A stretch of 62,768 nucleotides of DNA from Halovenus halobia (GTDB lineage: Archaea > Halobacteriota > Halobacteria > Halobacteriales > Haloarculaceae). The position numbers were made by a program, and so were the translations under genes. Below the pieces are notes generated by a model. The model made no database searches and was not told where the DNA came from. It was given only the letters and a program-made list of their open reading frames with translations. The DNA lies in contig NZ_JBLKOA010000010.1 of assembly GCF_051414135.1 (NCBI RefSeq), positions 1 through 62,768 of the forward strand, given 5' to 3'. Shown here piece by piece: positions 1 to 7,962 of the stretch (the first letter of the stretch is position 1; each line of letters starts with the position of its first letter).

Positions 1-115
1 AAGTTTGGGTTGAAAACGGTGGAATATCCGGCCTTGTCGGAAGCGGTGGAATGTATCACTGAGTGACGGCGCGTATCCACGGCCTGAAGGCCGTGGTATT
101 GCGCCTGCTCCACCT
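1..115 (-). mobile_element. Left-end fragment of an IS200/IS605-type element at the window edge
   Basis: A perfect hairpin lies at 77-96 (8-bp stem, TTCA loop on the minus strand). Read on the minus strand, the stretch from 115 downward has the order GGTG-GAGC, GGCG, ATACC, hairpin. The same order occurs in the left end of the complete element at 50223 and in the right-edge fragment at 62654. The base before the boundary is preceded by ATTAT on the minus strand, similar to the TTTAT and TTGAT flanks of the other two. No transposase is visible; the body would lie beyond position 1. Family assignment is inferred from end structure only. Confidence 0.6.
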
Positions 116-867
116 ATAATCAGCAACGCAATCGGCAACACGAGTTCGACCATCTCGGTGAAAAACTTCGCATTCGCCGCGTTGTAGGCGTCGGTGTTCA
201 ACACGAAAAAGCCAGCCTCGTCGTACTCTTGGGCAGTCTCGTACAGTGCCGTGTTTGCTTGCTCCTGCGGTTGTTCTGCCGCGGCGCTGGCGTTGAACGC
301 GACCAGAATCCGGCGGTCGGTCGAATCCGTCGCAGTCCCGTGGCCAGTCGGGAGAAACCGCTGTGCTCGTGGCTGGTTGTTCAGGATGCGCCCGACGACG
401 CGTTCGACACGCTGGTCCGAAGCGTCGTCAAGCGCGGTAATCTGTTCGTCGAGACTCGCATTGCGGTCGTCCGCCAGCCTGAGTGCGACCAGATTTTCGA
501 GTCCGCGGATTCCGGCCTCGTGTAACGCCGCCTGCACGGTCTCGTCCTCGGTCACGTCCTGCTGATATCGTAGTCCAGCGAGCAACGAATCCCGAGACAG
601 AACGTCCCCTTTCTCGTCGTAAACGTACACCGTCTGTATCGTCCGACGGTTGCGCTGTCGCTGTTCGGATTCGTTGCCGTAGTGCTCGAAAATGTACTGT
701 TGTGCCTGTACCTGCTCGACGTTCTCGAACTGGTCGGCCGAGCCACTCGCTTCCGACTCCATGTCGAGTTGCGGAATGCCTGCCACCACCGCGCCGCTCA
801 ACACGAGCATCACCAGCAGCGTCAGCCGGTTGTGCTCGGTGACGAAATCGATGAGTCGACCTGATAC
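116..867 (-). pseudogene. RND/MMPL-type exporter, 3' part removed by IS insertion
   Basis: The minus-strand frame encodes an N-terminal membrane anchor (RLTLLVMLVLSGAVVAG), an extracellular porter-type domain, and the start of a second membrane helix (LVLPIALLIIGG) where the IS begins. This is the arrangement of the intact RND protein at 32750-35185. About 250 residues remain of a family usually 750-850 long. The upstream in-frame codons run E-V-S-G-R-L-I-D-F-V, but the V codon is GTA and a TGA lies just before it, so no usual start codon precedes the first helix; the first in-frame GTG/ATG falls inside it. Both the missing start and the truncation point to a dead gene. Family assignment is from topology and resemblance, with moderate certainty. 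Confidence 0.6.
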
Positions 868-920
868 CTCTCACAACTGCATACTATCGTTCTTTTCTCC
901 GACTCTCCTCACAATTTGTG

Positions 921-971
921 CTAGCTATGCAGAGCTCACCGGTGACCCAGTACTAGCTATCCAGACTCACC
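921..971. promoter_or_regulatory. Two direct repeats upstream of the RND remnant
   Basis: CTAGCTAT-g-CAGA-g-CTCACC at 921-940 recurs as CTAGCTAT-c-CAGA-CTCACC at 953-971, 32 bp apart (three helical turns). They lie upstream of the RND remnant and just past the end of the sugar dehydrogenase gene. Spacing and position fit a regulator binding site; the regulator is unknown. Confidence 0.35.
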
Positions 972-976
972 GCGCG

Positions 977-2269
977 TTACCACGTAAGTCCTTCGTAGGT
1001 TATCCCGCCGCGGCGGGAGATGATTCGACGGCCATCGACAACCACCGGCGAGGCCATCGCGTCGAACTCCTCGTCGAGGCTGGCGAACTCGTCCCAGTCG
1101 GTGACGACGACGGCACCGACAGCGTCATCGAGTGCCGCTGGCGCCGACTCGGCGTACTCGATATCGGGGAATAGTTCCCGCATCTCCTCGATTGCCACAG
1201 GGTCGTAGCCGACAACCGTTGCGCCACGCTCTTGCAGGCCCTCGATAACTGGAATCGCTCGGGAGTTACGGATGTCGTCAGTGCCTGGCTTGAACGAGAG
1301 GCCAAGCACAGCGACTCGTTCGCCGGCAACGTCGACGTGGTCATCCAGCAAGCCAAGCAGTCGTCCGGGCTGGCGGTCGTTGATTTCGACCGCCGCGTCG
1401 AGCATCGCCGGTTCGTAGCCGACACTGCGGGCGGCCGACTTTATTGCACCGACATCTTTTGGAAAACAACTTCCTCCCCACCCCACCCCACTTCTGAGGA
1501 ACTGCTCGCCAATTCGGTCGTCGAGTCCGATGGCGTCAGCCACCTCGTAGGAGTCGACGCCGAACTCCTTGCAGATGTTTCCGAGGTCGTTGATGAGGCT
1601 GACCTTGGCGGCCAGAAAAGCGTTGTTGGCGTACTTGATCATTTCGGCTTCGCGGCGGCCAGTCTCGACGACTGGAATATCCCAGTCGGCGACGATTGGC
1701 TCGTAGAGTTCGGCGAGCAACTCCAGCGCGCGCTCGTCACCGTCAGTTCCGACAACAATCTTGTCCGGCCCCATGAAATCGTCGACTGCGGAGCCCTCTC
1801 GCAGGAACTCGGGGTTCACCGCCAGTCCAATCTCGTCGCCGTCGGTCCTGCCGGCGGCAGATTCAAGAATCGGTCTGAGTTCGTCCTCGGTCGTGCCGGG
1901 GATGACCGTACTCTTGACGACGACGAGGTGATAGCCCTCTTTCTCGCGGAGTGCGTTGCCGATGGACTCGATGCCGGCTTTCATCACGGAGAGGTCGATC
2001 CCGTCCTCGTTGTTCGGCGTCGGAAGTGCGACCATCGTCACGTCCGTCTCTCTAATTGTGTCGTAGTCGGTGGTCGCCTGGAGTCCCGACCCGCCGTAGG
2101 CCGACACCAGCGCGTCGAGTCCCGGTTCGTGGATTGGCGACTCGCCGTCGTTGATCTGTTCGACGACCGTCTCGTCGATATCGATGTTATACACCTGATG
2201 GCCCATGTCGGCGAGACACGCCGCGACTGTCGTCCCGACGTAGCCGCTCCCGACGATACTGACGTCCAT
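977..2269 (-). CDS. aglM: UDP-glucose 6-dehydrogenase family nucleotide-sugar dehydrogenase
   Basis: A cytoplasmic enzyme that oxidises a UDP-hexose to the uronic acid using two NAD molecules; in haloarchaea the AglM member supplies glucuronic acid for S-layer glycoprotein N-glycosylation. Visible are the N-terminal Rossmann motif GSGYVG (residues 7-12), the substrate-binding KYANNAF segment near residue 212, the catalytic Cys268 in GGSCFPKD, and the C-terminal UDP-binding domain with SFKPGTDD. Length is 430 residues, normal for the family. The ATG at 2269 is chosen because the 10 residues upstream of it (MKTTLGVNEL) precede the conserved MDVSIVGSG start. It is monocistronic here, with no other agl genes in the window, so the symbol rests on family similarity. 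Confidence 0.85.
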   Translation of the reverse strand: MDVSIVGSGYVGTTVAACLADMGHQVYNIDIDETVVEQINDGESPIHEPGLDALVSAYGGSGLQATTDYDTIRETDVTMVALPTPNNEDGIDLSVMKAGIESIGNALREKEGYHLVVVKSTVIPGTTEDELRPILESAAGRTDGDEIGLAVNPEFLREGSAVDDFMGPDKIVVGTDGDERALELLAELYEPIVADWDIPVVETGRREAEMIKYANNAFLAAKVSLINDLGNICKEFGVDSYEVADAIGLDDRIGEQFLRSGVGWGGSCFPKDVGAIKSAARSVGYEPAMLDAAVEINDRQPGRLLGLLDDHVDVAGERVAVLGLSFKPGTDDIRNSRAIPVIEGLQERGATVVGYDPVAIEEMRELFPDIEYAESAPAALDDAVGAVVVTDWDEFASLDEEFDAMASPVVVDGRRIISRRGGITYEGLTW

Positions 2270-2362
2270 TAATTCATTTACACCCAGTGTCGTCTTCAAA
2301 GGTTTGGGTCTACGGTAGCCCGACGGGGTCTGTCCGCCTCGCCTCGCGCGACAACTGGGAGC

Positions 2363-2776
2363 CTACCGAACGACTGTAACTGGAACCGGGCTGTTTCGCA
2401 CGACCTTGTGTGCAACGTTGCCGATAAATAGCCGGTCTGCAACGGAACTGTCGTGGTGTCCGATGACGACGGTATCGAACTCCTCGGCCCGGCTCACAAT
2501 CTCGCTGGCTGGGCTGCCATAGCCGATGATTCCTTCGAGTTCACGGTCCTCACCGGCGAGTTCGCTCGCGCGGTCGAGAACGATCCGGGCGGCTTCAGTC
2601 CCCTGTTCGCGTGACTCCTCGAACACCAGTCCAACGGCTTCGCCCATCATCCCTGACGGCTCGCCAATGATTGTCAGCACCGTCACTTCGGCGTCGGGAT
2701 ACGCCTCCAGGGCGAACTCCAGTGCTCGTTCGGTGATCTTCGAGCCGTCCATGGCGACTAAGACCCGTGATATCAT
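2363..2776 (-). CDS. Universal stress protein (UspA) family
   Basis: A single-domain Usp of 137 residues with the typical start (ISRVLVAMDGSKITERALEFA) and a C-terminal strand PVPVTVV. Usp proteins are small alpha/beta dimers, some of which bind ATP. The usual Gly-x2-Gly of the ATP loop reads GHHDSS here (second Gly replaced by Asp), followed by a short FIGNVAHKV, so nucleotide binding is uncertain. Its role cannot be told from the sequence. Compare the second Usp at 43791, which keeps the canonical loop. Confidence 0.85.
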   Translation of the reverse strand: MISRVLVAMDGSKITERALEFALEAYPDAEVTVLTIIGEPSGMMGEAVGLVFEESREQGTEAARIVLDRASELAGEDRELEGIIGYGSPASEIVSRAEEFDTVVIGHHDSSVADRLFIGNVAHKVVRNSPVPVTVVR

Positions 2777-2816
2777 TCTCTAGGCTATCTCCCCCCGACG
2801 GTAATGAAGCTACCTC

Positions 2817-3224
2817 TCAGAACTGCAGATGTGAACTCGAAGCTGGCCCGTCGTCGTCCTCAATTCCGCCCTCGTGGACGAACTCGTAGTCCTCGTCAGT
2901 CAGAAAGATATCGCCGCGGTTGACGGAGATGTCGACAGTCCACAGCGTCGACCCGTCTGCGGGGCCATTCTCACACCCACCTTCGCAGGCGTCGAACACC
3001 GAGCCGTGCTTCGGACAGACGACGCCGCCGTCCCGGATGATTGCCCCGATGTCACCCCCGCGGTCGAGTCGCTGGGCTTCGTGGGTGCAGCGGTTCACCC
3101 ACGCCGTGACGCCGTCATCGCACGGGAGCACCGTCACCTCGGTCTGCTCACTGCCGTCACTTGCGGTAAAGAGCCACGACCCCTCCTTGTGGACGGTGTC
3201 GACTGAGGTAAGTCGCGTCGGCAT
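2817..3224 (-). CDS. Rieske-type [2Fe-2S] ferredoxin-like protein
   Basis: A 135-residue protein with the two Rieske cluster motifs, C-T-H (RCTHEAQ) and C-P-K-H (VCPKHGSVFD), which supply two Cys and two His ligands. No membrane helix or signal is present, so it is a soluble Rieske ferredoxin rather than a bc-complex subunit. Such proteins pass electrons to oxygenases or similar enzymes; no oxygenase is adjacent, so the partner is unknown. The start at 3224 (MPTRLTSVDTV) is preferred over the upstream in-frame codon because the extra 16 residues are unlike the family. Confidence 0.8.
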   Translation of the reverse strand: MPTRLTSVDTVHKEGSWLFTASDGSEQTEVTVLPCDDGVTAWVNRCTHEAQRLDRGGDIGAIIRDGGVVCPKHGSVFDACEGGCENGPADGSTLWTVDISVNRGDIFLTDEDYEFVHEGGIEDDDGPASSSHLQF

Positions 3225-3442
3225 ACGCTGATACACAGGTGTCGCGGGCAAAAAACTCCCGCAACCCGGCAACTCAAAGCGCTCTTTGACTCTTCACGTC
3301 TCCCTTTAGTACGGCCGCCAAAACTGGGCGTGCCGGCCCGCTGCCGGCAGTCAGTCCGAATCCCTGACATCGGCTGTGTGTCTCTAAAACAGGAAACCGC
3401 CGCCCGCAACGGTCTGCCGCCCTCTTGATTTCCGCTGACGCA

Positions 3443-3598
3443 TTATCCTCGCGTCGAGCGCGCTTCTCGAATCTCTGCCCCCTCGCGCAGTTTATCCTCA
3501 CAGTTCGGACACACCCGTGGGCGGTCAAACTGCTCTGGTGTGAATACCCGTACGTATCGCTCGGTAACGAACGACTCGCAGTTCTGGCACTGTGGCAT
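3443..3598 (-). CDS. DUF7563-type small zinc-ribbon protein
   Basis: A 51-residue protein, MPQCQNCESFVTE..., with two CxxC pairs (CQNC and CPNC), typical of haloarchaeal zinc micro-proteins. The middle segment YVRVFTPEQFDRPRVCPNCEDK matches what I recall of the DUF7563 family. The ATG at 3598 gives the conserved start; the reading frame stays open further upstream but is not family-like. It is divergent from the aIF2 gamma gene, 180 bp away. Function unknown. Confidence 0.75.
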   Translation of the reverse strand: MPQCQNCESFVTERYVRVFTPEQFDRPRVCPNCEDKLREGAEIREARSTRG

Positions 3599-3777
3599 TC
3601 TTTCATAGGCTCCGCCGCCGGGACATAAACCTTCTGTCCAGTCTCTGAACAAACACCGCTGAGCGGGGGTCGGCAACGCTGTCGGTCAATTTTGTCCTCG
3701 TAGCACGCCGCTCTCGTGTCCGAAACAGTAGCTTTATCACTCGTAGGAGGCCAAAATTCATCGAGATTACTCCCGAG

Positions 3778-5010
3778 ATGACATCGAACAAGCGACCGGA
3801 GGTAAATATCGGACTCGTCGGTCACGTCGATCACGGAAAGACGACACTCGTCCAGGCGTTGAGTGGGGAGTGGACAGATCAACACTCCGAGGAGATGAAA
3901 CGCGGTATCTCCATCCGGCTCGGCTATGCCGACGCCACATTCCGGCAGTGTCCGGGACTGGACGAACCCGACTGTTACACAGTCGATGAGGAGTGTGCCG
4001 ACGGCTCCGAGAGTGAACACCTTCGGACTGTCTCCTTCGTCGACGCACCGGGCCACGAGACGCTGATGGCAACGATGCTCTCGGGTGCGTCGCTGATGGA
4101 TGGTGCGGTGCTGGTCATCTCGGCGAGCGAGGAGGTGCCCCAAGCCCAGACTGAAGAGCACCTGATGGCGCTCGATATCATCGGTATCGAGAACATCGTT
4201 ATCGCCCAGAACAAAATCGACCTAGTCGACCGCGAACAGGCCGAGGAGAACTACGAACAGATCAAAGAGTTCGTCTCCGGCACTGTCGCGGAGGACGCAC
4301 CAATTGTCCCGATCAGCGCACAGCAAGGCGTCAACATGGACCTGTTGATGCAGACCATCGAGGAAGAGATCCCGACGCCGGACCGCGATCCCGACACTGA
4401 CGCCGAACTGCTCGTTGCCCGGAGTTTCGACATCAACCGTCCGGGGACGACCTGGGACTCACTCGTCGGCGGCGTCCTTGGCGGCTCGCTCTCACAGGGT
4501 GAGCTGTCGGCCGGCGACGAGATCGAACTTCGCCCGGGCCGTGAGGTCGAGGAAGGCGGCCAGAGCGAGTGGAAGCCGCTGCAGACGACCGTCCGCTCGC
4601 TGCAGGCCGGCGGCGATGATGTCGAGACGGCCACGCCGGGTGGGCTGCTCGGTGTCGGAACCGGACTCGACCCCTCGGTCACGAAAGGTGACGCGCTGGC
4701 CGGACAGGTCGCCGGACCGCCCGGCACGCTCCCGCCGGTGCAGGAGTCGTTCACGATGGGTGTCAACCTGCTCGAACGACTGGTCGGCAGTGAGGAAGGG
4801 GCTGGTGAAATCGAAGACATCTCGACAGGCGAGCCACTCATGCTCACTATTGGCACGGCAACGACCGTCGGGTCGGTCACGAGCGCCCGTGACGGCGAGT
4901 GTGAGGTGGCACTGAAACGACCGGTCTGTGCCGAGGCGGGCGACAAGATTGCCATCAACCGCCGAGTCGGCGCACGGTGGCGGCTAATCGGCTACGGAAC
5001 GCTACAGTGA
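3778..5010 (+). CDS. eif2g: Translation initiation factor aIF2, gamma subunit
   Basis: The GTPase subunit of aIF2, which with alpha and beta subunits brings Met-tRNAi to the small ribosomal subunit. The 410-residue protein shows the P-loop GHVDHGKTT (about residues 15-23), switch II DAPGH, the NKID guanine-specificity motif, and the gamma-specific Cys-rich knuckle between CPGLDEPDC and DEEC. Two beta-barrel domains follow. It heads a five-gene expression operon: its TGA overlaps the GTG of the PIN gene by 3 nt. The alpha and beta subunits are not in the window. Confidence 0.95.
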   Translation: MTSNKRPEVNIGLVGHVDHGKTTLVQALSGEWTDQHSEEMKRGISIRLGYADATFRQCPGLDEPDCYTVDEECADGSESEHLRTVSFVDAPGHETLMATMLSGASLMDGAVLVISASEEVPQAQTEEHLMALDIIGIENIVIAQNKIDLVDREQAEENYEQIKEFVSGTVAEDAPIVPISAQQGVNMDLLMQTIEEEIPTPDRDPDTDAELLVARSFDINRPGTTWDSLVGGVLGGSLSQGELSAGDEIELRPGREVEEGGQSEWKPLQTTVRSLQAGGDDVETATPGGLLGVGTGLDPSVTKGDALAGQVAGPPGTLPPVQESFTMGVNLLERLVGSEEGAGEIEDISTGEPLMLTIGTATTVGSVTSARDGECEVALKRPVCAEAGDKIAINRRVGARWRLIGYGTLQ

Positions 5011-5384
5011 CTGTCGTCCTGGACACGAACGCACTGATGATGCCCGTCGAATGTAACGTTCGTCTGTTCGACGAACTTGACCGGTTACTCGACGGGCCAG
5101 ACCGACTCGTCCCACAGGCAGTCGTCGACGAACTGGCGAGTCTCTCAGCGGGCAACGGCACGGAAGCGACGGCCGCAAGTGTCGGCTACGACCTCGCGAC
5201 CGACCGCTGTGAAATTCGGGCCACCGAGGCGACCTACGCCGACGACGCTGTCCTCGAACTCGCTGGTGGGGCGGCCACACACGTCGTCACGAACGACCAA
5301 CCGCTGGCCGACCGGGCGTTGCGGGCGGGCGTATCGGTAATTAGTTTACGCGGGAAGAATAAACTAGGTATCACTCAATCGTAA
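5007..5384 (+). CDS. PIN-domain protein (FCF1/Nob1-like, COG1412 type)
   Basis: A 125-residue PIN-fold protein with metal-binding acids Asp6 (VVLDTNALM), Glu42, Asp79/Asp80 and Asp97 (THVVTNDQPL), as expected of a Mg-dependent RNase. The GTG at 5007 overlaps the aIF2 gamma stop codon, which fixes the start and implies translational coupling. This gene usually sits beside aIF2 gamma and rpoE in euryarchaea, which suggests a housekeeping RNA-processing role rather than a VapC toxin; no antitoxin gene is present. Target RNA unknown. Confidence 0.8.
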   Translation: MTVVLDTNALMMPVECNVRLFDELDRLLDGPDRLVPQAVVDELASLSAGNGTEATAASVGYDLATDRCEIRATEATYADDAVLELAGGAATHVVTNDQPLADRALRAGVSVISLRGKNKLGITQS

Positions 5385-5402
5385 CCTCAACGGGTATCAG
5401 CT

Positions 5403-5981
5403 ATGTACAAACGGGTCACACTACGCGACACAGTCGAGGTACCGCCGGAGGATCTAGCGGACGTTACGCCAGATCTCGTCAAGAAACTACTCCAAGATAA
5501 ACTCGAAGGCCGGGTGGACGAAGATGTCGGTTCGGTCGTCTCCGTCGTCAATGTCAAAGACATCGGCGAGGGTGCGGTCGTCCCGAACGAGCCCGGTGTC
5601 TACTACGAGGCCGAGTTCGACGCCGTCACCTACGACCCACAGATGCAGGAGGTCGTCGACGGCGAAATCGTCGAAGTTGTCGACTTCGGTGCCTTCGTGG
5701 GTATCGGCCCAGTCGACGGGCTACTGCACGTCTCCCAGATCTCCGACGAGTATCTGGCCTACGATGGCGAGAACCAGCAACTCGCTTCGCGAGACACCAA
5801 CCGAACCATCGGGACAGGCGACGCTGTGCGGGCGCGAATCGTCACGAAGAGTATCGACGAGCGCAACCCCCGGGACTCGAAGATTGGCCTGACAGCCAAA
5901 CAGATCGGCCTGGGCAAACACGGCTGGCTGCAAGAAGAGCGCGAACAACGCAAGACACAGGCGGAAGCCGGTGAGAACTGA
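5403..5981 (+). CDS. rpoE1: DNA-directed RNA polymerase subunit Rpo7 (E')
   Basis: This subunit forms the RNA polymerase stalk with Rpo4 and binds emerging RNA. The 192-residue protein has an N-terminal tip domain (MYKRVTLRDTVEVPPEDL) and an S1/OB RNA-binding domain from about residue 80 (GEIVEVVDFGAFVGIGPVDG). Its TGA shares one base with the ATG of spt4 (TGATG), showing tight coupling with the other transcription gene of the operon. Confidence 0.95.
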   Translation: MYKRVTLRDTVEVPPEDLADVTPDLVKKLLQDKLEGRVDEDVGSVVSVVNVKDIGEGAVVPNEPGVYYEAEFDAVTYDPQMQEVVDGEIVEVVDFGAFVGIGPVDGLLHVSQISDEYLAYDGENQQLASRDTNRTIGTGDAVRARIVTKSIDERNPRDSKIGLTAKQIGLGKHGWLQEEREQRKTQAEAGEN

Positions 5982-6178
5982 TGGCGGACCGACTCGTCTG
6001 TCGTGACTGTCACCGGATTCAGCAAAACGAAGAAATCGAGGCCTGTGTCGCCTGCGGGTCGACATCGCTCACCGAAGACTGGGCGGGCTACGTCGTCATC
6101 TCCCATCCCGAGGAATCGGATATTGCCGAGGAGATGGAAGTGACCGAGCCGGGCCAGTACGCGCTGAAGGTCCGGTAA
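5981..6178 (+). CDS. spt4: Transcription elongation factor Spt4 (RpoE'')
   Basis: A 65-residue zinc protein that pairs with Spt5 to close the polymerase clamp and aid processive elongation. Zinc ligands are the CRDC pair (Cys7, Cys10) and the CVAC pair (Cys22, Cys25). The following WAGYVVISHP strand is the typical Spt5-binding core. It lies between rpo7 (1-nt overlap) and the dephospho-CoA kinase (2-nt gap). Spt5 is not in the window. Confidence 0.93.
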   Translation: MADRLVCRDCHRIQQNEEIEACVACGSTSLTEDWAGYVVISHPEESDIAEEMEVTEPGQYALKVR

Positions 6179-6180
6179 CG

Positions 6181-6735
6181 ATGGCCGATATCGTCCTCGA
6201 ACTACAGGACGAACTGCGCGGGGAACTCAAGACGCCGCTGGGACCCATCTACACTGATACTCAGGCGCTGGTTGCCGACGCTGGCCGCCCGCTGATTGCT
6301 ATCGGTGATGTCGTCACACACCATCTTATCGAGGCTGGCCAAGCGCCGACAGTGGCGCTGGTCGACGAACACACCGAGCGGTCGGAAGTCAGTCCTGACA
6401 TCGCTCAGACGATCGATTCCTTCGAAGGATTCGACACTGTCGAGCAGGTCACGAACCCGGCCGCGACGCTCACTGCTGAGCTTCTGTCTGCGTTGCGGTC
6501 GGCACTGGACCGTGGCGGGTCGACGCTGCTTGATGTCGACGGTGAGGAAGACCTCGCTGCGCTGCCGGCGGTGGTCGCTGCTCCTGACGGCGCAGCAGTC
6601 GTCTACGGCCAGCCAGGCGAGGGTATGGTTCTGGCTGCCCTCGACGACGACACGCGCGCTCGCGGCCGCGATATTCTCTCCCGTATGGACGGCGATACCG
6701 ACCGACTCTGGTCGCTGCTCGGCGTCGACGCGTGA
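6181..6735 (+). CDS. GTP-dependent dephospho-CoA kinase (DUF359)
   Basis: Catalyses the last step of archaeal coenzyme A synthesis, phosphorylating dephospho-CoA with GTP. The 184-residue protein matches the DUF359 family: LKTPLGPIYTDT near the N-terminus, the IAIGDVVTHHLIEAG segment, VTNPAATLT in the middle and a VVYGQPGEGMV loop near the C-terminus. It ends the aIF2 gamma operon with only 2 nt separating it from spt4, a common archaeal arrangement. Confidence 0.88.
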   Translation: MADIVLELQDELRGELKTPLGPIYTDTQALVADAGRPLIAIGDVVTHHLIEAGQAPTVALVDEHTERSEVSPDIAQTIDSFEGFDTVEQVTNPAATLTAELLSALRSALDRGGSTLLDVDGEEDLAALPAVVAAPDGAAVVYGQPGEGMVLAALDDDTRARGRDILSRMDGDTDRLWSLLGVDA

Positions 6736-7092
6736 TTCGGGATTTTCTCGATACCGTGATAGCGGAGCTTGTTGCCTGTTGATTGCCTGATAGTGTGACG
6801 ATCCAGACGAAGTGTGGCCAGAGACGCTCTGGAATTGTCAGCGGGCGGCTTCACTCTCCGCAAATTGCGGTCGCTACGTCGGCGCGCCGACACCAACTGT
6901 GCTGTTGCTGGTCCGACTCGTCTGCTGACCGGACCCGACGCGCAGTCTCCGAGGTAGCGGAGGCGATTGCTGGTAGTCGGGAGTGCTGGTAGGGATTACA
7001 TGTGTAGGCGGGGTTAAGAGGGTGCGAGCAGTAAGATGGGATAGAAAGTGTCGGCACCGACTCCGACGGATGCCGCCGCGTGTGAACAAATT
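6736..7092. other. Gene-free interval between the translation operon and a small protein gene
   Basis: No frame here looks coding: candidate ORFs lack recognisable domains and are rich in Ser/Arg/Cys. A 14-bp perfect palindrome of alternating G/C blocks lies at 6878-6891. I see no tRNA or classic terminator. A short decayed gene on the minus strand (6860-7000) cannot be ruled out. Confidence 0.5.
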
Positions 7093-7218
7093 ATGACGGC
7101 GAGTTCCAAACAACAGGACGAGGACGAAGAGGAGATTAGAGAGCACCTGCAGGATGTCGACGATGGGTGTGGCTGTGCGGAGGTGTGGGAACACATGTCC
7201 GAACAGCGCGACGAGTGA
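7093..7218 (+). CDS. Small acidic haloarchaeal protein, function unknown
   Basis: An ATG at 7093 opens a 41-residue protein, MTASSKQQDEDEEEIREHLQ..., ending in CGCAEVWEHMSEQRDE. It has an acidic, probably helical N-terminal half and two Cys (C-G-C). Highly acidic small proteins of this type are common in haloarchaea and I recall near-identical ones, but no function is known to me. Confidence 0.6.
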   Translation: MTASSKQQDEDEEEIREHLQDVDDGCGCAEVWEHMSEQRDE

Positions 7219-7282
7219 CCTGGGTCGGCACCGGCCGCCTAACGCGGGACGTTTTTGACTCCGCGCCCCATGAGTACACGTA

Positions 7283-7960
7283 ATGACGGAGGACGGCCCA
7301 CGGAATTTCTTCAAGACCGACCGACAGTCGCCCATCGGGAAGCCTGTCATTCGTGGTGACCCCGACATTACCGGTCAGGGCCCCGAGGAAGCGGTCCAGT
7401 TCGACCCCGACGACCCCGACAGTCTCGCGCTCGCCGCCGAGACAGTCGCTGCCTTTGCCGCGAACACCGCCGGCGCCGAGGACAACGTCTTCATGCTCCG
7501 CGGGGCCGCGGCCTGTGCCGCATTAGTTCGTGGTGAAGGCTCCTACAAGGACGCCGCCAGCCGCGCCGGCGACGGCGTGACTGTTTCGTTCATCCGCAAG
7601 TGGTCGCGGGTCCACGACCTCCCGCACTCGATTCGGCGACACGTCGCCCGCGGCCAGATTGCACCGACGGCAGCGAAACATATTGCCCGCGTCTCCGGCG
7701 CTGCCCGTCTCCATCTCGCGTGGGCCGTGCTCGACCACGACTTGACAGTGCGTGATGTCCGTGCAATTGCCAGCGAGATCAACGACGGCACCGACGTTGC
7801 CGACGCACTCGCAGCCCGCGGCATCACACTCGGCGAAGTGACACTCACTCTCGACCCGGACATCTACGGTGAGTTGCGCCGCCAGGCGTCCATTGGAGAT
7901 GTGACCCCGGGAGAACTCGCAAATAAAGCACTGCTAGCGCAGTTCCAGGAGTCAGAGTGA
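7283..7960 (+). CDS. DUF7119-type protein with ParB-like helix-turn-helix
   Basis: A 225-residue protein. After a disordered N-terminus (FFKTDRQSPIGKPVIRGDP) it shows a helical region in which YKDAASRAGDGVTVSFIRKWSRVHDLP and RRHVARGQIAPTAAKHIARV resemble the paired helices of ParB/Noc-type DNA-binding domains. The C-terminus (LDPDIYGELRRQASIGDVTPGELANKALL) resembles a ribbon-helix-helix-like segment. A chromosome-binding or regulatory role is plausible but unproven. Its stop overlaps the possible GTG start of the DsbA-like gene. Confidence 0.7.
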   Translation: MTEDGPRNFFKTDRQSPIGKPVIRGDPDITGQGPEEAVQFDPDDPDSLALAAETVAAFAANTAGAEDNVFMLRGAAACAALVRGEGSYKDAASRAGDGVTVSFIRKWSRVHDLPHSIRRHVARGQIAPTAAKHIARVSGAARLHLAWAVLDHDLTVRDVRAIASEINDGTDVADALAARGITLGEVTLTLDPDIYGELRRQASIGDVTPGELANKALLAQFQESE

Positions 7961-7962
7961 CG

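Noticed and set aside
77..96. The hairpin at the left edge as a transcription terminator for the RND gene.
   Set aside because: It has no T-run, lies within an open reading frame of that gene, and matches the left-end hairpins of the IS elements.
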